Source: Dysidea avara
Taxonomy: Eukaryota; Porifera; Demospongiae; Dictyoceratida; Dysideidae
NCBI RefSeq assembly: GCF_963678975.1
Contig: NC_089275.1
Location: 25,295,977 to 25,359,976, forward strand
Direction of reading: 5' to 3'
Length of the DNA stretch: 64,000 bases
Positions 35,278 to 46,326 of the stretch are shown piece by piece. Every line of letters starts with the position of its first letter. Position 1 is the stretch's first letter. The notes beneath the pieces are model-generated. The model had not been told where the DNA came from. It saw only the letters and a list, made by a program, of their open reading frames with translations, and made no database searches. The translations under genes were made by a program, and so were the position numbers.

Positions 35278-37782
35278 ATGAGTGAAAATGCTGATCTAAC
35301 TCTGATTAACGCGCAGCATTCATCCACCCCTATTACGGAGGCAGCAACAGATGGCTGGGACAATCTCAAGGATTATTTCCAGATTAAGGGACGAAAACTT
35401 CTCGACCAATTCAACAACCTTGGCAGAAAATTATCAGATACTTTCACTGGAGTATCCATCTATGTCAACGGCTTTACGGAACCCAACGCGGACGAGCTGA
35501 AGACGCTTATCCACGACCACGGCGGAGCTTACTGTTATTACTACACGCCGTCCAAAGTGACGCACATCATCACAAATAATTTGCCTGATACTAAAGTGAA
35601 GAATTTAAGTGCTGGAGTAGTTGTATGCACTCCAGCATGGATAGTTGACAGTATTGCTGCTGAAAAGATTCTCCCAGTTTCAAACTACAGGTTGTACCAT
35701 AAAGAAACAGAACAAGGGTCACTGAAATTTAGTACAGTTGGTAAGGGGAAAGGCTCTGCATCAGGGCCAACATTAAAGAAGGCTAAATTAGATGTAAAAG
35801 TTAGCAACACTACTGCTGGCAGTGGTAGCTTAGTAAAGTCCACTAGTACAACCTTACCATCTGCTGCTAATCTTATATCGGAGTTTTATTCTCACTCTCG
35901 ATTACATCATTTGTCAACGTGGAGCACAGAGCTTAAAGAATTTACGTCAAGAATGAGGTCACAGATCACACCTAAGCTTGTTAAACTTCCTACAACACAG
36001 TCAGTAAGAAAAGATGGTTCTCAAATATTTGTACATATTGATTTGGATTGTTTCTTTGTGTCTGTCGGGCTAAGAGAGAGATCCCATTTAGTGGGTAAAC
36101 CAGTGGCTGTTTCTCATTTCAAAAACAATTCTGTTAGAGATTGTGAGTCTGGAAAGAAACTACCCACTGAATCAATGTCTGATTTAGCATCTTGTAACTA
36201 CCAGGCCCGTGATAAAGGGGTACGTAATGGTATGCTTGTGGGTAAGGCATTAAAACAATGTCCTGACCTGATTATAATACCGTATGAATTTGAAAAGTAT
36301 CGCAGTGTTTCACAAACATTTTATGAGACGCTGTTGTCTGTGTTACCAGAAGTTGAGGCTGTGAGTTGTGATGAAGCCTATATGGAACTAACTGATTATG
36401 TCACTTCAGTCTCAGAGGCTTGTGAGGTTGTGGAGAAACTAAGAAATGAAATATTTAACAAAACACAGTGCCACGCTTCTGCAGGTATTGCCCATAACAT
36501 GCTGTTAGCAAGATTGAGCACTCGGAAAGCAAAGCCATGTGGACAATATTATCTGCCAAGTTCCAGTGTTAAAGAGTTTTTGAGTAGCCACCTTGTATCT
36601 GATCTACCTGGAGTTGGTTATTCAATGTCATCAAAATTGAGTGGCCTAGGAGTTACTACTTGCCAGCAGTTGGCCCAACTCCCTATTTCAAAACTACACA
36701 TAGAATTTGGGAAGAAAATTGGAACCAATTTATATAATTTTGCCCGAGGGATAGATGATAGGTGTCTGACCTTTGAAGTGGAAAGAAAATCATTATCAGC
36801 AGATGTCAATTTTGGTATCCGTTTTCAAAAATTTTCTGATGCCGATGAGTTTGTATCCAACTTGTCCAAGGAAGTAGAAAAAAGAGCTAACGAAAGTAAT
36901 CTTGTTGGGAAACTGGTGACATTAAAACTCAAAGTACGTAAACCTGATGCACCTATTGAGACTGCCAAGTATCTTGGACATGGTGCTTGTTATAACTTAT
37001 CAAAATCATTACATTTACCCACAGCCACATGTAAAGCTTCTGTTCTTGAAACAACATGTAACCAAATCCTACGACAGCTAAATATTTCTGTCACTGACAT
37101 TAGAGGTATAGGGATACAATTAAATAAACTGGATAATACTTCTGTTAAGAAAATGGAATATGCTGACCTTCGTAAAACATTTGCAAATTCTAAACCAATC
37201 TCCAAAAGAGCAACGGACCCTGCAACTAGTACCCCTGAAATACCCAGTAAGGCTTCATATACACCAGTTGGTAGTAGTCTATTGGATGAGACATTTGAGA
37301 TCCCTCCAGCATCTCAACTTGATGTGAGTGTGTTTGAGGCCCTGCCTGAACATTATAAGACAAAAATATCTGCTCTCTATGCTAGAGAAAATAGTAAAGC
37401 TACATCATCCATTCTGGATCCTTCTAATGCTATAAGTCCACCATCATCTAAACCCAAACCTGTAGACACCACTCAGTTTAGTGATACTAATATGGTGGCA
37501 GTGTTTGCATACTTAAGGGACTGGTTGAATCATTCAGAAGATGGACCTATTGAGAGTGACTTGGAGTTATTCAGTGAGTATCTAGTTAACCTATTGGCTA
37601 CTCACATGGACGCTGTCTATTGTATGTTACGATATTTGTGGAGGAGAATAGCTAGCCAACAGTTGACTGGCTGGGAGTCCGGCTTTGTACAGTTGTTGTC
37701 AGCAGTGCAGGCTGAAATGGCAAAAAAATATAATGCAGAATTGAACACAGACTTTATTCAAAGTATGAGTGGTGTTGGTTGA
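35278..37782 (+). CDS. REV1: DNA repair protein REV1 (Y-family dCMP transferase), intronless
   Basis: A translesion-synthesis scaffold and deoxycytidyl transferase acting in the nucleus with Pol zeta. The 834-aa ORF shows a BRCT domain (residues ~55-140), the REV1-specific segment FYSHSRLHHLSTW (203-215) before the polymerase, catalytic IDLDCFF (D255, D257) and SCDEAYME (D365, E366), then finger, thumb and little-finger regions. One ubiquitin-binding motif (DVSVFEALPEHYKTKI, about residue 685) and a C-terminal domain (~735-834) that should bind REV7 and other Y-family polymerases complete it. Domain order is complete, and the protein is shorter than the vertebrate form (about 1250 aa). The reading frame is uninterrupted over 2.5 kb, while the channel, glutaredoxin and CARD genes here are split. 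It may be a retained retrocopy or a naturally intron-poor gene. Confidence 0.93.
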   Translation: MSENADLTLINAQHSSTPITEAATDGWDNLKDYFQIKGRKLLDQFNNLGRKLSDTFTGVSIYVNGFTEPNADELKTLIHDHGGAYCYYYTPSKVTHIITNNLPDTKVKNLSAGVVVCTPAWIVDSIAAEKILPVSNYRLYHKETEQGSLKFSTVGKGKGSASGPTLKKAKLDVKVSNTTAGSGSLVKSTSTTLPSAANLISEFYSHSRLHHLSTWSTELKEFTSRMRSQITPKLVKLPTTQSVRKDGSQIFVHIDLDCFFVSVGLRERSHLVGKPVAVSHFKNNSVRDCESGKKLPTESMSDLASCNYQARDKGVRNGMLVGKALKQCPDLIIIPYEFEKYRSVSQTFYETLLSVLPEVEAVSCDEAYMELTDYVTSVSEACEVVEKLRNEIFNKTQCHASAGIAHNMLLARLSTRKAKPCGQYYLPSSSVKEFLSSHLVSDLPGVGYSMSSKLSGLGVTTCQQLAQLPISKLHIEFGKKIGTNLYNFARGIDDRCLTFEVERKSLSADVNFGIRFQKFSDADEFVSNLSKEVEKRANESNLVGKLVTLKLKVRKPDAPIETAKYLGHGACYNLSKSLHLPTATCKASVLETTCNQILRQLNISVTDIRGIGIQLNKLDNTSVKKMEYADLRKTFANSKPISKRATDPATSTPEIPSKASYTPVGSSLLDETFEIPPASQLDVSVFEALPEHYKTKISALYARENSKATSSILDPSNAISPPSSKPKPVDTTQFSDTNMVAVFAYLRDWLNHSEDGPIESDLELFSEYLVNLLATHMDAVYCMLRYLWRRIASQQLTGWESGFVQLLSAVQAEMAKKYNAELNTDFIQSMSGVG

Positions 37783-38436
37783 TACTGTATTGAATTGGAA
37801 GCATGTATGTGGACCATGTATTTAGTTTGTCATGACAAATTCTTTGGAATTGTTGCTTTGTAAAAAAATGCCATGATGTATAGAGAACTATGAAGCCAAG
37901 ATGCAGGCACTTTTATATTGCAGACAAACACAGACCTATGTGTGTAAAAGTATTCACCTGCTTTACAATGTTCCAATTTTATGTACTGTAAATCAGGAAA
38001 ATTTCAACATTTGAAATAATCATCATTTAAAATTTCGGCACAAAATAGAATTCTGTGAGATAGCCAACATTTGTACCTGCTATCATGATTGCTATTAACT
38101 CAGTAGTTCTGCTGGATTGAATTAGAGTAAATCTGAGCACCAGCAAGGTAGCCTAGCAAGCCTGGACCACTGCCAAGCTTTCAATGAGGTTTTCAATATG
38201 AAGCTCCGAACTATACTTCCTCATGGGTGCATGGCATAGTGAAAAATTAGCAAAGTGTTATAGCTAAGTACTGAATAGTTTGTCATTTTAATATTTGTTG
38301 ATGGAGCCGACAAAAAATTTTTGATAGTGAATTTTTCCTGGTTTACAGTAGTATACACTGTAGTTGTCATTTCTGTTCGGACAGGCTGGCCTAAGGCCTA
38401 CTTTGGAGTATACAAATACAAAAAGTGATATCTAAT
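37783..38436. other. REV1 3' flank, no gene seen
   Basis: AT-rich DNA with no supported coding sequence; it should contain the REV1 3' UTR. Confidence 0.35.
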
Positions 38437-38757
38437 CTAAAACCGCCAAGCTGTAAATAAAAGGGTGTGGCCCCTAAAATCCATGGTGAAAAAAAAGTGA
38501 AATCCAAGTTGGCAGCCAAGAAATGGCTGTGATGGTAGGTAATAGCAAAGTTTTAACGACAATTCAGGTGACTTAGTGTTGCTTCCTCCAAGTTTCACTA
38601 GGACTCAACAACAAATTCATCTGAATTGTCGTTATTAATTTTTTTTCCATTTACTTATCATCACAGCCATTTCTTAGCAGCAAACTTGTATTTCACATAT
38701 ATTTTTCACCTTAAGGCTGCACCCTTTTTTGACAGCTTGGCTTTTTTGGTAATGCAC
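38437..38757. mobile_element. Foldback element, family J copy 1
   Basis: The arms are inverted copies: CCGCCAAGCTGT...GGGTGTGG on the left, GGCTGCACCC...GACAGCTTGG on the right, with CCAAGAAATGGCTGTGATG and its complement inside. Same family as 47630-47880. Confidence 0.75.
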
Positions 38758-38873
38758 TCATCTTCTTAGTAATAAACAATTAAAAGGTGCTCAGTAAATA
38801 CTGGAGAATTTTTTCACAAAAATGTAAAAATACCTGAATAATAATGCACAAGATATTTACATTCAACAATTTA

Positions 38874-38965
38874 TTAATCAATAATTATTACATCAGTACG
38901 GGGCTTTTTTGTTCCATGATCTTTACCATCTTCATTTTTTCTTTTACGGCTCACTTTTCCTGGTT
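38874..38965 (-). CDS. Candidate terminal exon with basic nuclear-type tail
   Basis: After an acceptor (CACTGTAG) the frame reads PGKVSRKRKNEDGKDH, then GTKKPRTDVIIID and a stop, followed by AATAAA-containing sequence. The KRK and KKPR clusters resemble nuclear localisation signals. Upstream exons are not identified; a possible one at about 39400-39520 (KKKTSSLIEDKGKDKAQRAY, donor GTGAGT) does not match in phase. Weak evidence. Confidence 0.3.
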
Positions 38966-39089
38966 CTACAGTGATGGACAAATATGTATGAACATGTTAT
39001 AAGCACATGGTGAATGCATCATGGACCTTTCATGGCATAGCGTAATAGTGTAGAACATTTTAAATCATGTATAGCAAATGATCAAACAG

Positions 39090-40090
39090 TATGGTAGTAC
39101 CGTTTAAGTAGGGATTGCCTTGAAAATGTAGTGCGCCACCCAAAATTCTGCCTTCAAAAATCATCCTAGAGACATTTTACATGATGAAAATCACCTTTAC
39201 GGGATAGTACTAGTCCATATAATATATAAAACAGCATTAATTAAATATAACAAAACACTTACAGGTGGCCGGATATAGAATTTTTTAAAAATCGCCAAAA
39301 CTTGAATTTTAGTCTCACTGCCTCACTCACTGACCAGTCGCAAGGCTAGAGGCCAAACAAAGCAGCGCATGGCCACATTTTATGCCACAATAACAAACTC
39401 ACCAGTGGGATGTGCCTTTTGGGGTTCCGACAGGTGTAGGCCCTCTGCGCCTTGTCTTTTCCTTTATCTTCAATCAGGCTGCTTGTCTTCTTCTTCATCC
39501 AACGGAACAATATTGAGACATTAATTTTCTGTATCAACACTTTCTTTCAGTAACATATATAGACACCACAGAATTATTTCAGAGCTGGATTTCAGAAGCG
39601 CTTCGTCCTGACACTACTATAAGACTCAAGTTTACGATTCGGATCCTGTTTGCGACCACTCCCATCGATTAAAGGTCTAGGTGGACTAATAGCGATAGAG
39701 TATGGAGACCACACCTCTTAACAATCTAGCTGTTTACTTAACAGTAAACAAAATGACCTCACCCCTTATTGGTCTAGCTAGCTGCACACCTCTTGGCTGA
39801 CTCGAGATATACTCTAATACAATAGTCACTCTAATACAACAGTTGTGTATGATATTCTACACAAGTTACATTGTAGCTAGCTATGCTACAACAAAAAACT
39901 AAACAAACTAGTATTGTAAATTTAAAAATGAAGTAGGGATCTATGCAACAAAAAGTAGTGAAACAAGAGATGAATGATGGTATTACAGCATAGCTCAGTG
40001 GGAAGGTCCCTACTTTGGCATTGTTTTTAAATTTAGATTATTTTTTTAAAATACTAGTAGTGTACTAGTATACTCAATACCTTGAATAAT
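39090..40090. repeat. ~1 kb dispersed repeat D, copy 1
   Basis: Colinear with 57885-58870: shared blocks include AAAATCACCTTTA, GGCCGGATATAGAAT, CTCACCAGTGGGATGTGCC, then the TACTCTAATAC motif and finally AAAAAGTAGTGAAACAAGAG. Both copies keep a minus-strand frame starting MKKK and ending in a GTGAGT donor, so the unit may include a captured exon. Confidence 0.65.
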
Positions 40091-40496
40091 ATATAATAAC
40101 TATGTATGATAAACAAGTGTGGCTGTGACTGCTTAATTAGAGTATCTTGATTTCCCTGATGTCTCAAGTGAGTTATACAATATATTAAGGAATGTGGTTT
40201 GCCATGTCTAGTTTTCTACAGCAAAACTATAGCTTATTGTAGCTAGATCATTAAAGGCTATGGTCATGTTGTGCTTTGATTGTTAAATGTAAGGCAGCAT
40301 GTTTCAATTGTCTAGGGCCCAGCAGCGATTTATAAGTGTAGCTACATGTATCTACTCCACCTACAGTGGCTTAAGTGCTTCAAATAGTTTTGTGGAATCT
40401 AAATATGCTCCTTTAAGGAATGTCAATGCAGAAAATTAATGCCTCAGTATGATTTCCTGGCATTAATAAGGCGAATACATTATTGAAGATTATAGG

Positions 40497-40696
<200 letters not shown>

Positions 40697-40859
40697 AAAA
40701 TTCCATTGAATAATAATAAAAAAAATTGTAGCTACCTATTGGAAGCGTTTAGGGTCATGCTGAAGGCACTTTTGGCTTGATTACATCTAACCAATACTGC
40801 CAAGGCACCAGGATGGTATTGTGAAGTTGGTTTTTGGGTGATATTTTTGGCCAGAAAAA

Positions 40860-41375
40860 TTCAAATCTCCTAATATACAGTACTTACCATGCTATGTGAT
40901 GAATGACTTTCACAATGGGCTATATGGGCATAAAACAACCGAAAATGGCATATCTAGCTTAGTAGTGAATTCTTTTGAGGTAAAAGGGAGCGTGTCCTGT
41001 ACTTATGGAAAGGAAAATGAACAATCTCTCTGCAAAATTTGCATAAGAAAATGCAAAGAAGTTTAATCAGACATTTTTTGTACATATTTTGGGCTGAAAA
41101 AGAAAAGTGAATTATTGCTCGAGGTAAATGACACAGTCAACTGGTAGATGATTAGTGATGACAGTAAAGGTGTCAAGAACAAAGTTATTGAATGTTTTTG
41201 AGGGCTCAGTTCAATGTGTGCAAATAACACCCTCCCTTTCCAATGAATTTTCTTCTGTCAGGGCTTAAAAGGCTAGATATGACTTTGGTCTAGAGTACAG
41301 GTACACACGTGTGTATCACTGAAAATGCTATGCAAATTTAATCTCAAACCATTCAAATTTTTTACTCCCAAATAA
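40860..41375. other. Non-coding stretch before the retrotransposon
   Basis: Nothing recognisable. Confidence 0.35.
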
Positions 41376-41379
41376 CATT

Positions 41380-41596
41380 TGTAAGACCCAATCGAATAAC
41401 AAATCTTCCACAACAGGTTAATCAATGTATAAATGCCAGACTCAACAATGTACAGTCATTGCAAGGTTTTATATGGTACATGATGTAATGTTATGTAGTT
41501 ATGTGATGATGTCATATAGTTACAATGATTGTGTCACACATGCATAAGTGTTACAAGTTAATTACATTAGTTAATTAGTTAGTTCTACATACTACA
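41380..41596 (-). repeat. 3' LTR of the gypsy element (217 bp)
   Basis: Nearly identical to 45818-46139 apart from a gap of about 100 bp, implying a fairly recent insertion. Confidence 0.9.
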
Positions 41597-41631
41597 TTCG
41601 CCCCTCCCAGTGTTAGCAAGTGTTTCTGTCA

Positions 41632-44565
41632 TTAGGGATGGTAGCGGTCTGATGGTCGTCTGGCTCGAGTAGGGTACCGTGGTCCTGACAAATCATTTTC
41701 AACAACATGATGTTCTATTGATGGGGGTGTCCAAACTTCTTGTTGTGGTGGTGCAGTTAAAGTTGAGGTGTTAGAAGCTTGAAGTCTTGGCCTCAGTTTA
41801 TTGATGTGTACAGTCCTTGATCTATTTCCATCACTGATGGTATAAGTTGTAGGACTCACTACTGATTTTACACTCCACTGTCCTTCCCATCTAGCGTCCA
41901 GTTTTCCTGCCGTTGGAATCGACAACCACACAGGATCACCCTGTTTAAAGTTTCTGAGTGAAGTATGTTCATCAAAATATTGTTTTTGTTTGTTGCTTGC
42001 TTGAACATTGTGTACTTCAACAAAATCATACATCTGTGAAAGTTTATCCAATAATTGATGTTTGTATGAGGTTACATCATAACCAGTTTTTGTTGTAAGA
42101 GAGGGTTTGTGTGCACATCTGCCAAACATTAGTTCGAAGGGTGAAACACCTGTGGAAGAATGTACTGCTGTGCGATATGCATAGAGTACTAATGGCAGGT
42201 ACTGTTCCCAATCACCTTGATTGACAAAAGCCCGAAGCATTTGAAGAAGAGAGCAGTTAAACCGTTCCACTAAGCCATCACCCGCAGGATGATAAGCTGT
42301 GGTACGCGTCTTTGTTACACCAAAAGCATCAAGAGTCTGTCGCAAAATTGTACTTTCGAAATTCCTGCCTTGATCGGAATGAAGAATATCTGGGATGCCA
42401 TACCTACTGAACACTTTAATTAGCTCCTTAGTAATACGTTCTGCAGTCTGGTTAGGTAAGGGAATTACTTCGGCCCACTTGGTCATGTAGTCTTGGATTA
42501 CTAGCAAGTAACGATTGGTATATCGTGAGATTGGGACTTCAAGGATATCCACTGCCACCATTTCCCAAGGCTTGCCAATGGGCACGTTAGTGAGAGGAGC
42601 ATTCGTTGGCAGTGCGGGCTTTGTACGCTGACAAACTGTGCATTCCCTGCAGTATTTATCTATGTCATTTAGCATCCCTACCCAATACCCAACTTGGCGG
42701 ATTCTAGCTGTAGTTTTTTCAATGCCTAAGTGGGCTGCGGATACAGAGTCGTGATGTTCAGACAACATAGTGGCACGGCATGATTCTGGAATCAAAGGAA
42801 CCAACACAGGAGTTAAAGAAGGTGATGGGGTGTACTTTCGACATACGATGCCATCATGTAAGCACAATTGAGACCACAACTGTCTATAACGGGAAAGTGG
42901 ATATTGGCGCCATCTGGAAGCTTGAGGTTGACTGGAATGACCATCACAAAGTGCTTTTTTGATGTGGCACATAACAGGGTCATCACGTTGCTGTTGAATT
43001 AGTTGGTCAGTGAGCAGAGAAATTTGAGTAGTGGCAGCAGTGGTGTGATCTAGATCCTGGTAGTCCTTTCGTGACAGTGCATCAGCATTGCCATTCTCTA
43101 GCCCCTTTCTGTATGCAATAGTATAGTCATATTCTTGTATCGCTAAAGCCCATCGCGCAAGTAGGCCTTCCATTTTTTGGGATGACAGCCACTGTAAAGG
43201 GGTATGATCGGTGACAACTGAAAACTTTCTACCTAATAAATAATGCCTGAATTGTTTCAAAGCATGCACCACAGCTAAACATTCTTTCTGTATAACACTA
43301 TAGTTCTTTTCAGATCCCGACAAAGATCTACTGGTGTAAGCAACTACATGGCCACTTTGTTCTAGTATGGCACCAATACCTACAGCGCTAGCATCAGTGT
43401 ACAGCTGGAAAGTTTTAGCAGTTGCGGAAAAGTCAGGATACTTAAGAATAGGGGCACACATAAGTACGTTCTTCAATCTGGCAAATGCCAGTTCACATGA
43501 CTGGTCCCATGCAAAAGGTGTACCCTTGTTTGTTAGTTGGTACAATGGTGCTGCAATGTCTGCAAATTGGTGAATATAACGTCGATAATAGGATGCCAAT
43601 CCCAGGAAACTTCTAAGTGGACTAACATCTGCTGGTGTGGCCCAGGTACGAATGGCTGACACCTTCTCTGGGTCTGGGGACATACCTGTCGATGAAAAGA
43701 CATGGCCTAAGTAAGTTACAGAGGACAACCCAATATGACACTTACTACCTCGAAATGTTAAACCTGCATTAGACATGCGTTGAAACAGAAGTGTGAGGTG
43801 TTTTGCATGTTCCTCTGTGGTTTTGGAATGAACAAGGAGATCGTCTAAATAAGTAGTGACAAATGGTAGATCACTACAAATAGTGTTCATGAGTCGTTGG
43901 AATGACGAGGGGGCTCCTGAAAGTTCGAAGAGCATTCTGCAAAACTGAAAAAGACCAAACCCTGGCCCTAGACAAAATGCTGTTTTTGGTTGATCATTAC
44001 CATGAACCGGCAGTTGCCAGTAACCACTGCGAAGGTCTAAGGTAGAAAAGACTGTAGACCCCATAAGCCTATCCTGAACTTCATCTGGCCTCGGGAGTGG
44101 GTATGCGTCTTTGATAGTTCTTTTGTTAAGCTCCCGGTAATCGACAAATAATCTTATTTCTCCATTCTTTTTCCTTACAAATACAGCCGGAGCCATCCAT
44201 GGGCTGGAGCTGGGTTCGATTATTCCCTGTTCTAGCATAGTGTTTATTTGGCGTTGTACCTCATCTCGATAATTAACAGGTATTCGGCGGGGAGGTACCT
44301 TAACAGGGTTGCCATTGGTTGGTATAAAATGCTCTGTCACCATGGTTTTACCTGGAATAGTCCTAAATAAGTCTCTGTGTACATTCATTAGTGATGATAA
44401 GTGAGGATCATTACAAGCTGGCATCTCATAGGTTGGAGATGCTGTAAAGATAGGCACTGCACAATCCTCTATGGCCTCTTCTGATGACTGGGACACAGCT
44501 GCTATGGCAGAAATTTTCATTTTAACCTTCTGTGCCATGTCAAGTACCAGGCTGACATCGGACAC
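41632..44565 (-). CDS. pol: Pol: reverse transcriptase, RNase H, integrase of the gypsy element
   Basis: The uninterrupted 977-codon frame shows RT with YLDD at residues 239-242, an RNase H domain (LYTDASAVGIGAILEQ) and an integrase with an HHCC zinc module (HLGIEKTTARIRQVGYW, then C..C in CRECTVCQ), a DDE core (VDILEV, HSDQGRNFES) and a C-terminal small-barrel region (PVWLSIP...LDARWEGQW). No chromodomain is obvious. The first ~40 residues probably belong to a longer polyprotein. Confidence 0.93.
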   Translation of the reverse strand: MSDVSLVLDMAQKVKMKISAIAAVSQSSEEAIEDCAVPIFTASPTYEMPACNDPHLSSLMNVHRDLFRTIPGKTMVTEHFIPTNGNPVKVPPRRIPVNYRDEVQRQINTMLEQGIIEPSSSPWMAPAVFVRKKNGEIRLFVDYRELNKRTIKDAYPLPRPDEVQDRLMGSTVFSTLDLRSGYWQLPVHGNDQPKTAFCLGPGFGLFQFCRMLFELSGAPSSFQRLMNTICSDLPFVTTYLDDLLVHSKTTEEHAKHLTLLFQRMSNAGLTFRGSKCHIGLSSVTYLGHVFSSTGMSPDPEKVSAIRTWATPADVSPLRSFLGLASYYRRYIHQFADIAAPLYQLTNKGTPFAWDQSCELAFARLKNVLMCAPILKYPDFSATAKTFQLYTDASAVGIGAILEQSGHVVAYTSRSLSGSEKNYSVIQKECLAVVHALKQFRHYLLGRKFSVVTDHTPLQWLSSQKMEGLLARWALAIQEYDYTIAYRKGLENGNADALSRKDYQDLDHTTAATTQISLLTDQLIQQQRDDPVMCHIKKALCDGHSSQPQASRWRQYPLSRYRQLWSQLCLHDGIVCRKYTPSPSLTPVLVPLIPESCRATMLSEHHDSVSAAHLGIEKTTARIRQVGYWVGMLNDIDKYCRECTVCQRTKPALPTNAPLTNVPIGKPWEMVAVDILEVPISRYTNRYLLVIQDYMTKWAEVIPLPNQTAERITKELIKVFSRYGIPDILHSDQGRNFESTILRQTLDAFGVTKTRTTAYHPAGDGLVERFNCSLLQMLRAFVNQGDWEQYLPLVLYAYRTAVHSSTGVSPFELMFGRCAHKPSLTTKTGYDVTSYKHQLLDKLSQMYDFVEVHNVQASNKQKQYFDEHTSLRNFKQGDPVWLSIPTAGKLDARWEGQWSVKSVVSPTTYTISDGNRSRTVHINKLRPRLQASNTSTLTAPPQQEVWTPPSIEHHVVENDLSGPRYPTRARRPSDRYHP

Positions 44566-44607
44566 TGCTTAATTGGTTGCTGACTGTGACAGGTGTAGTG
44601 GTAAAGT

Positions 44608-45036
44608 CTAATACCAAGCCGTGTTTTGCATAAAATCTATCCCTAGAATTACAGGGGCAATTAGGGACTGTACAACAATAAACGGGTGGGCAGCTTTTAC
44701 GTCTCCTAGTTGGATGGACATAGTTATCTGTCCTAGAATCGAAATGGGATCACCAGCTGCTGAAACTATTCGTAACCCCGGTGGGGCTGTGCTTAGTTTG
44801 CGACCAGATGTTAGGTTTCTTGTAACTAATGAGATTGATGACCCAGAATCAATCATTAACTTAACTACTGTGTTCTCTAACACCCCATCAACTATAGAAC
44901 CATCTGTTCTAATTGCTGCTACAACTATATTATGAATATTATTACGAACATCACAATTATTACACAAAGGGCTCACTGAATTCAGGGACGTCCCCAGCCC
45001 GTGTGGGACGCCCCTTGGCCGTTTCCCGAGCGGCAC
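44608..45036 (-). CDS. Retropepsin-type protease ORF of the gypsy element
   Basis: An aspartic protease with the active-site motif MIDSGSSISLV and the flap/ILG region (VILGIDFM) at the end. The frame stops at 44608, and the polymerase ORF starts at 44565 in the same frame. The bases between read sensibly only in another frame, which points to small indels in this copy rather than a programmed stop. Confidence 0.8.
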   Translation of the reverse strand: MPLGKRPRGVPHGLGTSLNSVSPLCNNCDVRNNIHNIVVAAIRTDGSIVDGVLENTVVKLMIDSGSSISLVTRNLTSGRKLSTAPPGLRIVSAAGDPISILGQITMSIQLGDVKAAHPFIVVQSLIAPVILGIDFMQNTAWY

Positions 45037-45788
45037 TCCTTAGCAAGGTGTCCCATTTTTCCACAGGTGTAGCATCGTCTGGATCTTAGAGGACAGTTAC
45101 GCTGTACGTGACCCGGTTGATTACAGTGAAAGCACAGGAGTCTGGCTGGCTGGCGAGAGTACCGCAAATTAATAGCTGCCACCTGTTCAGTCAGGGAGGC
45201 GACCTGCTCCGTTAGGGCTTCCATTTGGCCGAGTGGTTGTTGAACAGCTGCTGACTTTTCCTCTGGCTTCCCACTTGCTTGAGCATCGATCATCATCAAT
45301 AACTTTGCACGCTGAATGAGTTTTTCCAAATCATCAATTTCTCCCACCGCTCGTAGTTGCTTGCTCACTACGCTAGGAAGGCCTGTCAGAAACTGGTGGA
45401 TTAATAGCTGCTGGCGTGTTGGAGCGTCGGTCTTAGGCATGGCCTGCTCTACCAACTTTTTCAATTCGTGCACAAATACTGACAGTGATTCACCAGGTAG
45501 CAAGTGCCTACGATGAAAGTCATCCGTCGAGACGAACTGGACGGGAGCTAATCTCTCTACCATTTTTGCTTTCGCATCTGCATAGCTTGCTTGCTGTTCA
45601 GCTGTTAATTCTAGCCAAGTAGCTAACGCCTCTCCTTCTAGTAATGTTGGCAACTTTTTTGCCTTGAGCTTGTCGCTCCAATCGTTTGCAGTACAACAAA
45701 TTTCATAGCGTTTAAACCATTCTGTCGGGTCTCCTTCTGAAAAGAGTCTTGGTAAACTGACATGTTTTGCACCGTTTGTCGTCGTCAT
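44982..45788 (-). CDS. gag: Gag polyprotein of the gypsy element
   Basis: Structural protein forming the virus-like particle. From the ATG at 45788 (MTTTNGAKHV), just downstream of the primer site, the ORF holds a retrotransposon-gag domain (AEGFL-like core: EGEALATWLELT) and two C-terminal CCHC zinc knuckles (CFHCNQPGHVQRNC and CYTCGKMGHLAKEC). An in-frame extension to 45863 runs into the LTR and is unlikely to be translated. It overlaps the protease ORF by about 55 bases in a different frame, as expected for frameshift expression. Confidence 0.88.
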   Translation of the reverse strand: MTTTNGAKHVSLPRLFSEGDPTEWFKRYEICCTANDWSDKLKAKKLPTLLEGEALATWLELTAEQQASYADAKAKMVERLAPVQFVSTDDFHRRHLLPGESLSVFVHELKKLVEQAMPKTDAPTRQQLLIHQFLTGLPSVVSKQLRAVGEIDDLEKLIQRAKLLMMIDAQASGKPEEKSAAVQQPLGQMEALTEQVASLTEQVAAINLRYSRQPARLLCFHCNQPGHVQRNCPLRSRRCYTCGKMGHLAKECRSGNGQGASHTGWGRP

Positions 45789-45817
45789 AGCTGCTTGCAA
45801 CTGTCTTCTGCTACCAA

Positions 45818-46139
45818 TGTAAGACCCGATTGAATAACAAATCTTCCACAACAGGTTAATCAATGTATAAATGCCAGACTTAACAATGTACAGTCATTGC
45901 AAGGTTTTATATGGTACATGATGTAATGTTATGTAGTTATGTGATGATGTCATATAGTTACAATGATTGTGTCACACATGCATACAGGGGGGGGGGGGGG
46001 GGGGGGGCTGTGCCCTGGGTTAGCTATTGCCTCCCCTAGGTTTATACCTAAAGCCTTGAGAAATGGAAAGGTTTAATTGTAAGTGTTATAAGTTAATTAC
46101 ATTAGTTAATTAGTTAGTTAGTTAGTTCTACATACTACA
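45818..46139 (-). repeat. 5' LTR of the gypsy element (322 bp, enlarged)
   Basis: Matches the other LTR but carries about 100 extra bases, including a run of 21 G at about 45987-46007 and GCTGTGCCCTGGGTTAGC. The extra piece sits at CATGCATA|AGTGTTA of the shorter LTR. Confidence 0.85.
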
Positions 46140-46326
46140 CATTCACCACATAGACTTTGCCCCCTCACTTTGGAGTACTGTTCTCTATCCCTGCATAATA
46201 CACAAATTTCACTTATACTTAAATATCTTAATACACCAGTATGCATGTATCCTGACAATCTCTGAAAACCATACAAGGAGTATGCAATGTGCCTATATGT
46301 GGATGTCATACAGAACAGTTAAGTAG

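Larger units (their letters stand above)
41380..46139 (-). mobile_element. Ty3/gypsy LTR retrotransposon, nearly complete, minus strand
   Basis: Bounded by direct repeats that start TGTAGTATGTAG and end GGGTCTTACA (in element orientation), with the 4-bp flank CATT on both sides (41376-41379 and 46140-46143). Just inside the 5' LTR the primer site TGGTAGCAGA resembles the complement of the initiator Met-tRNA 3' end. A purine tract (CTGGGAGGGGCGA) precedes the 3' LTR. The internal order gag, protease, reverse transcriptase, RNase H, integrase is that of Metaviridae. At least one frame break at the protease-polymerase junction suggests this copy is not autonomous. Confidence 0.93.
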
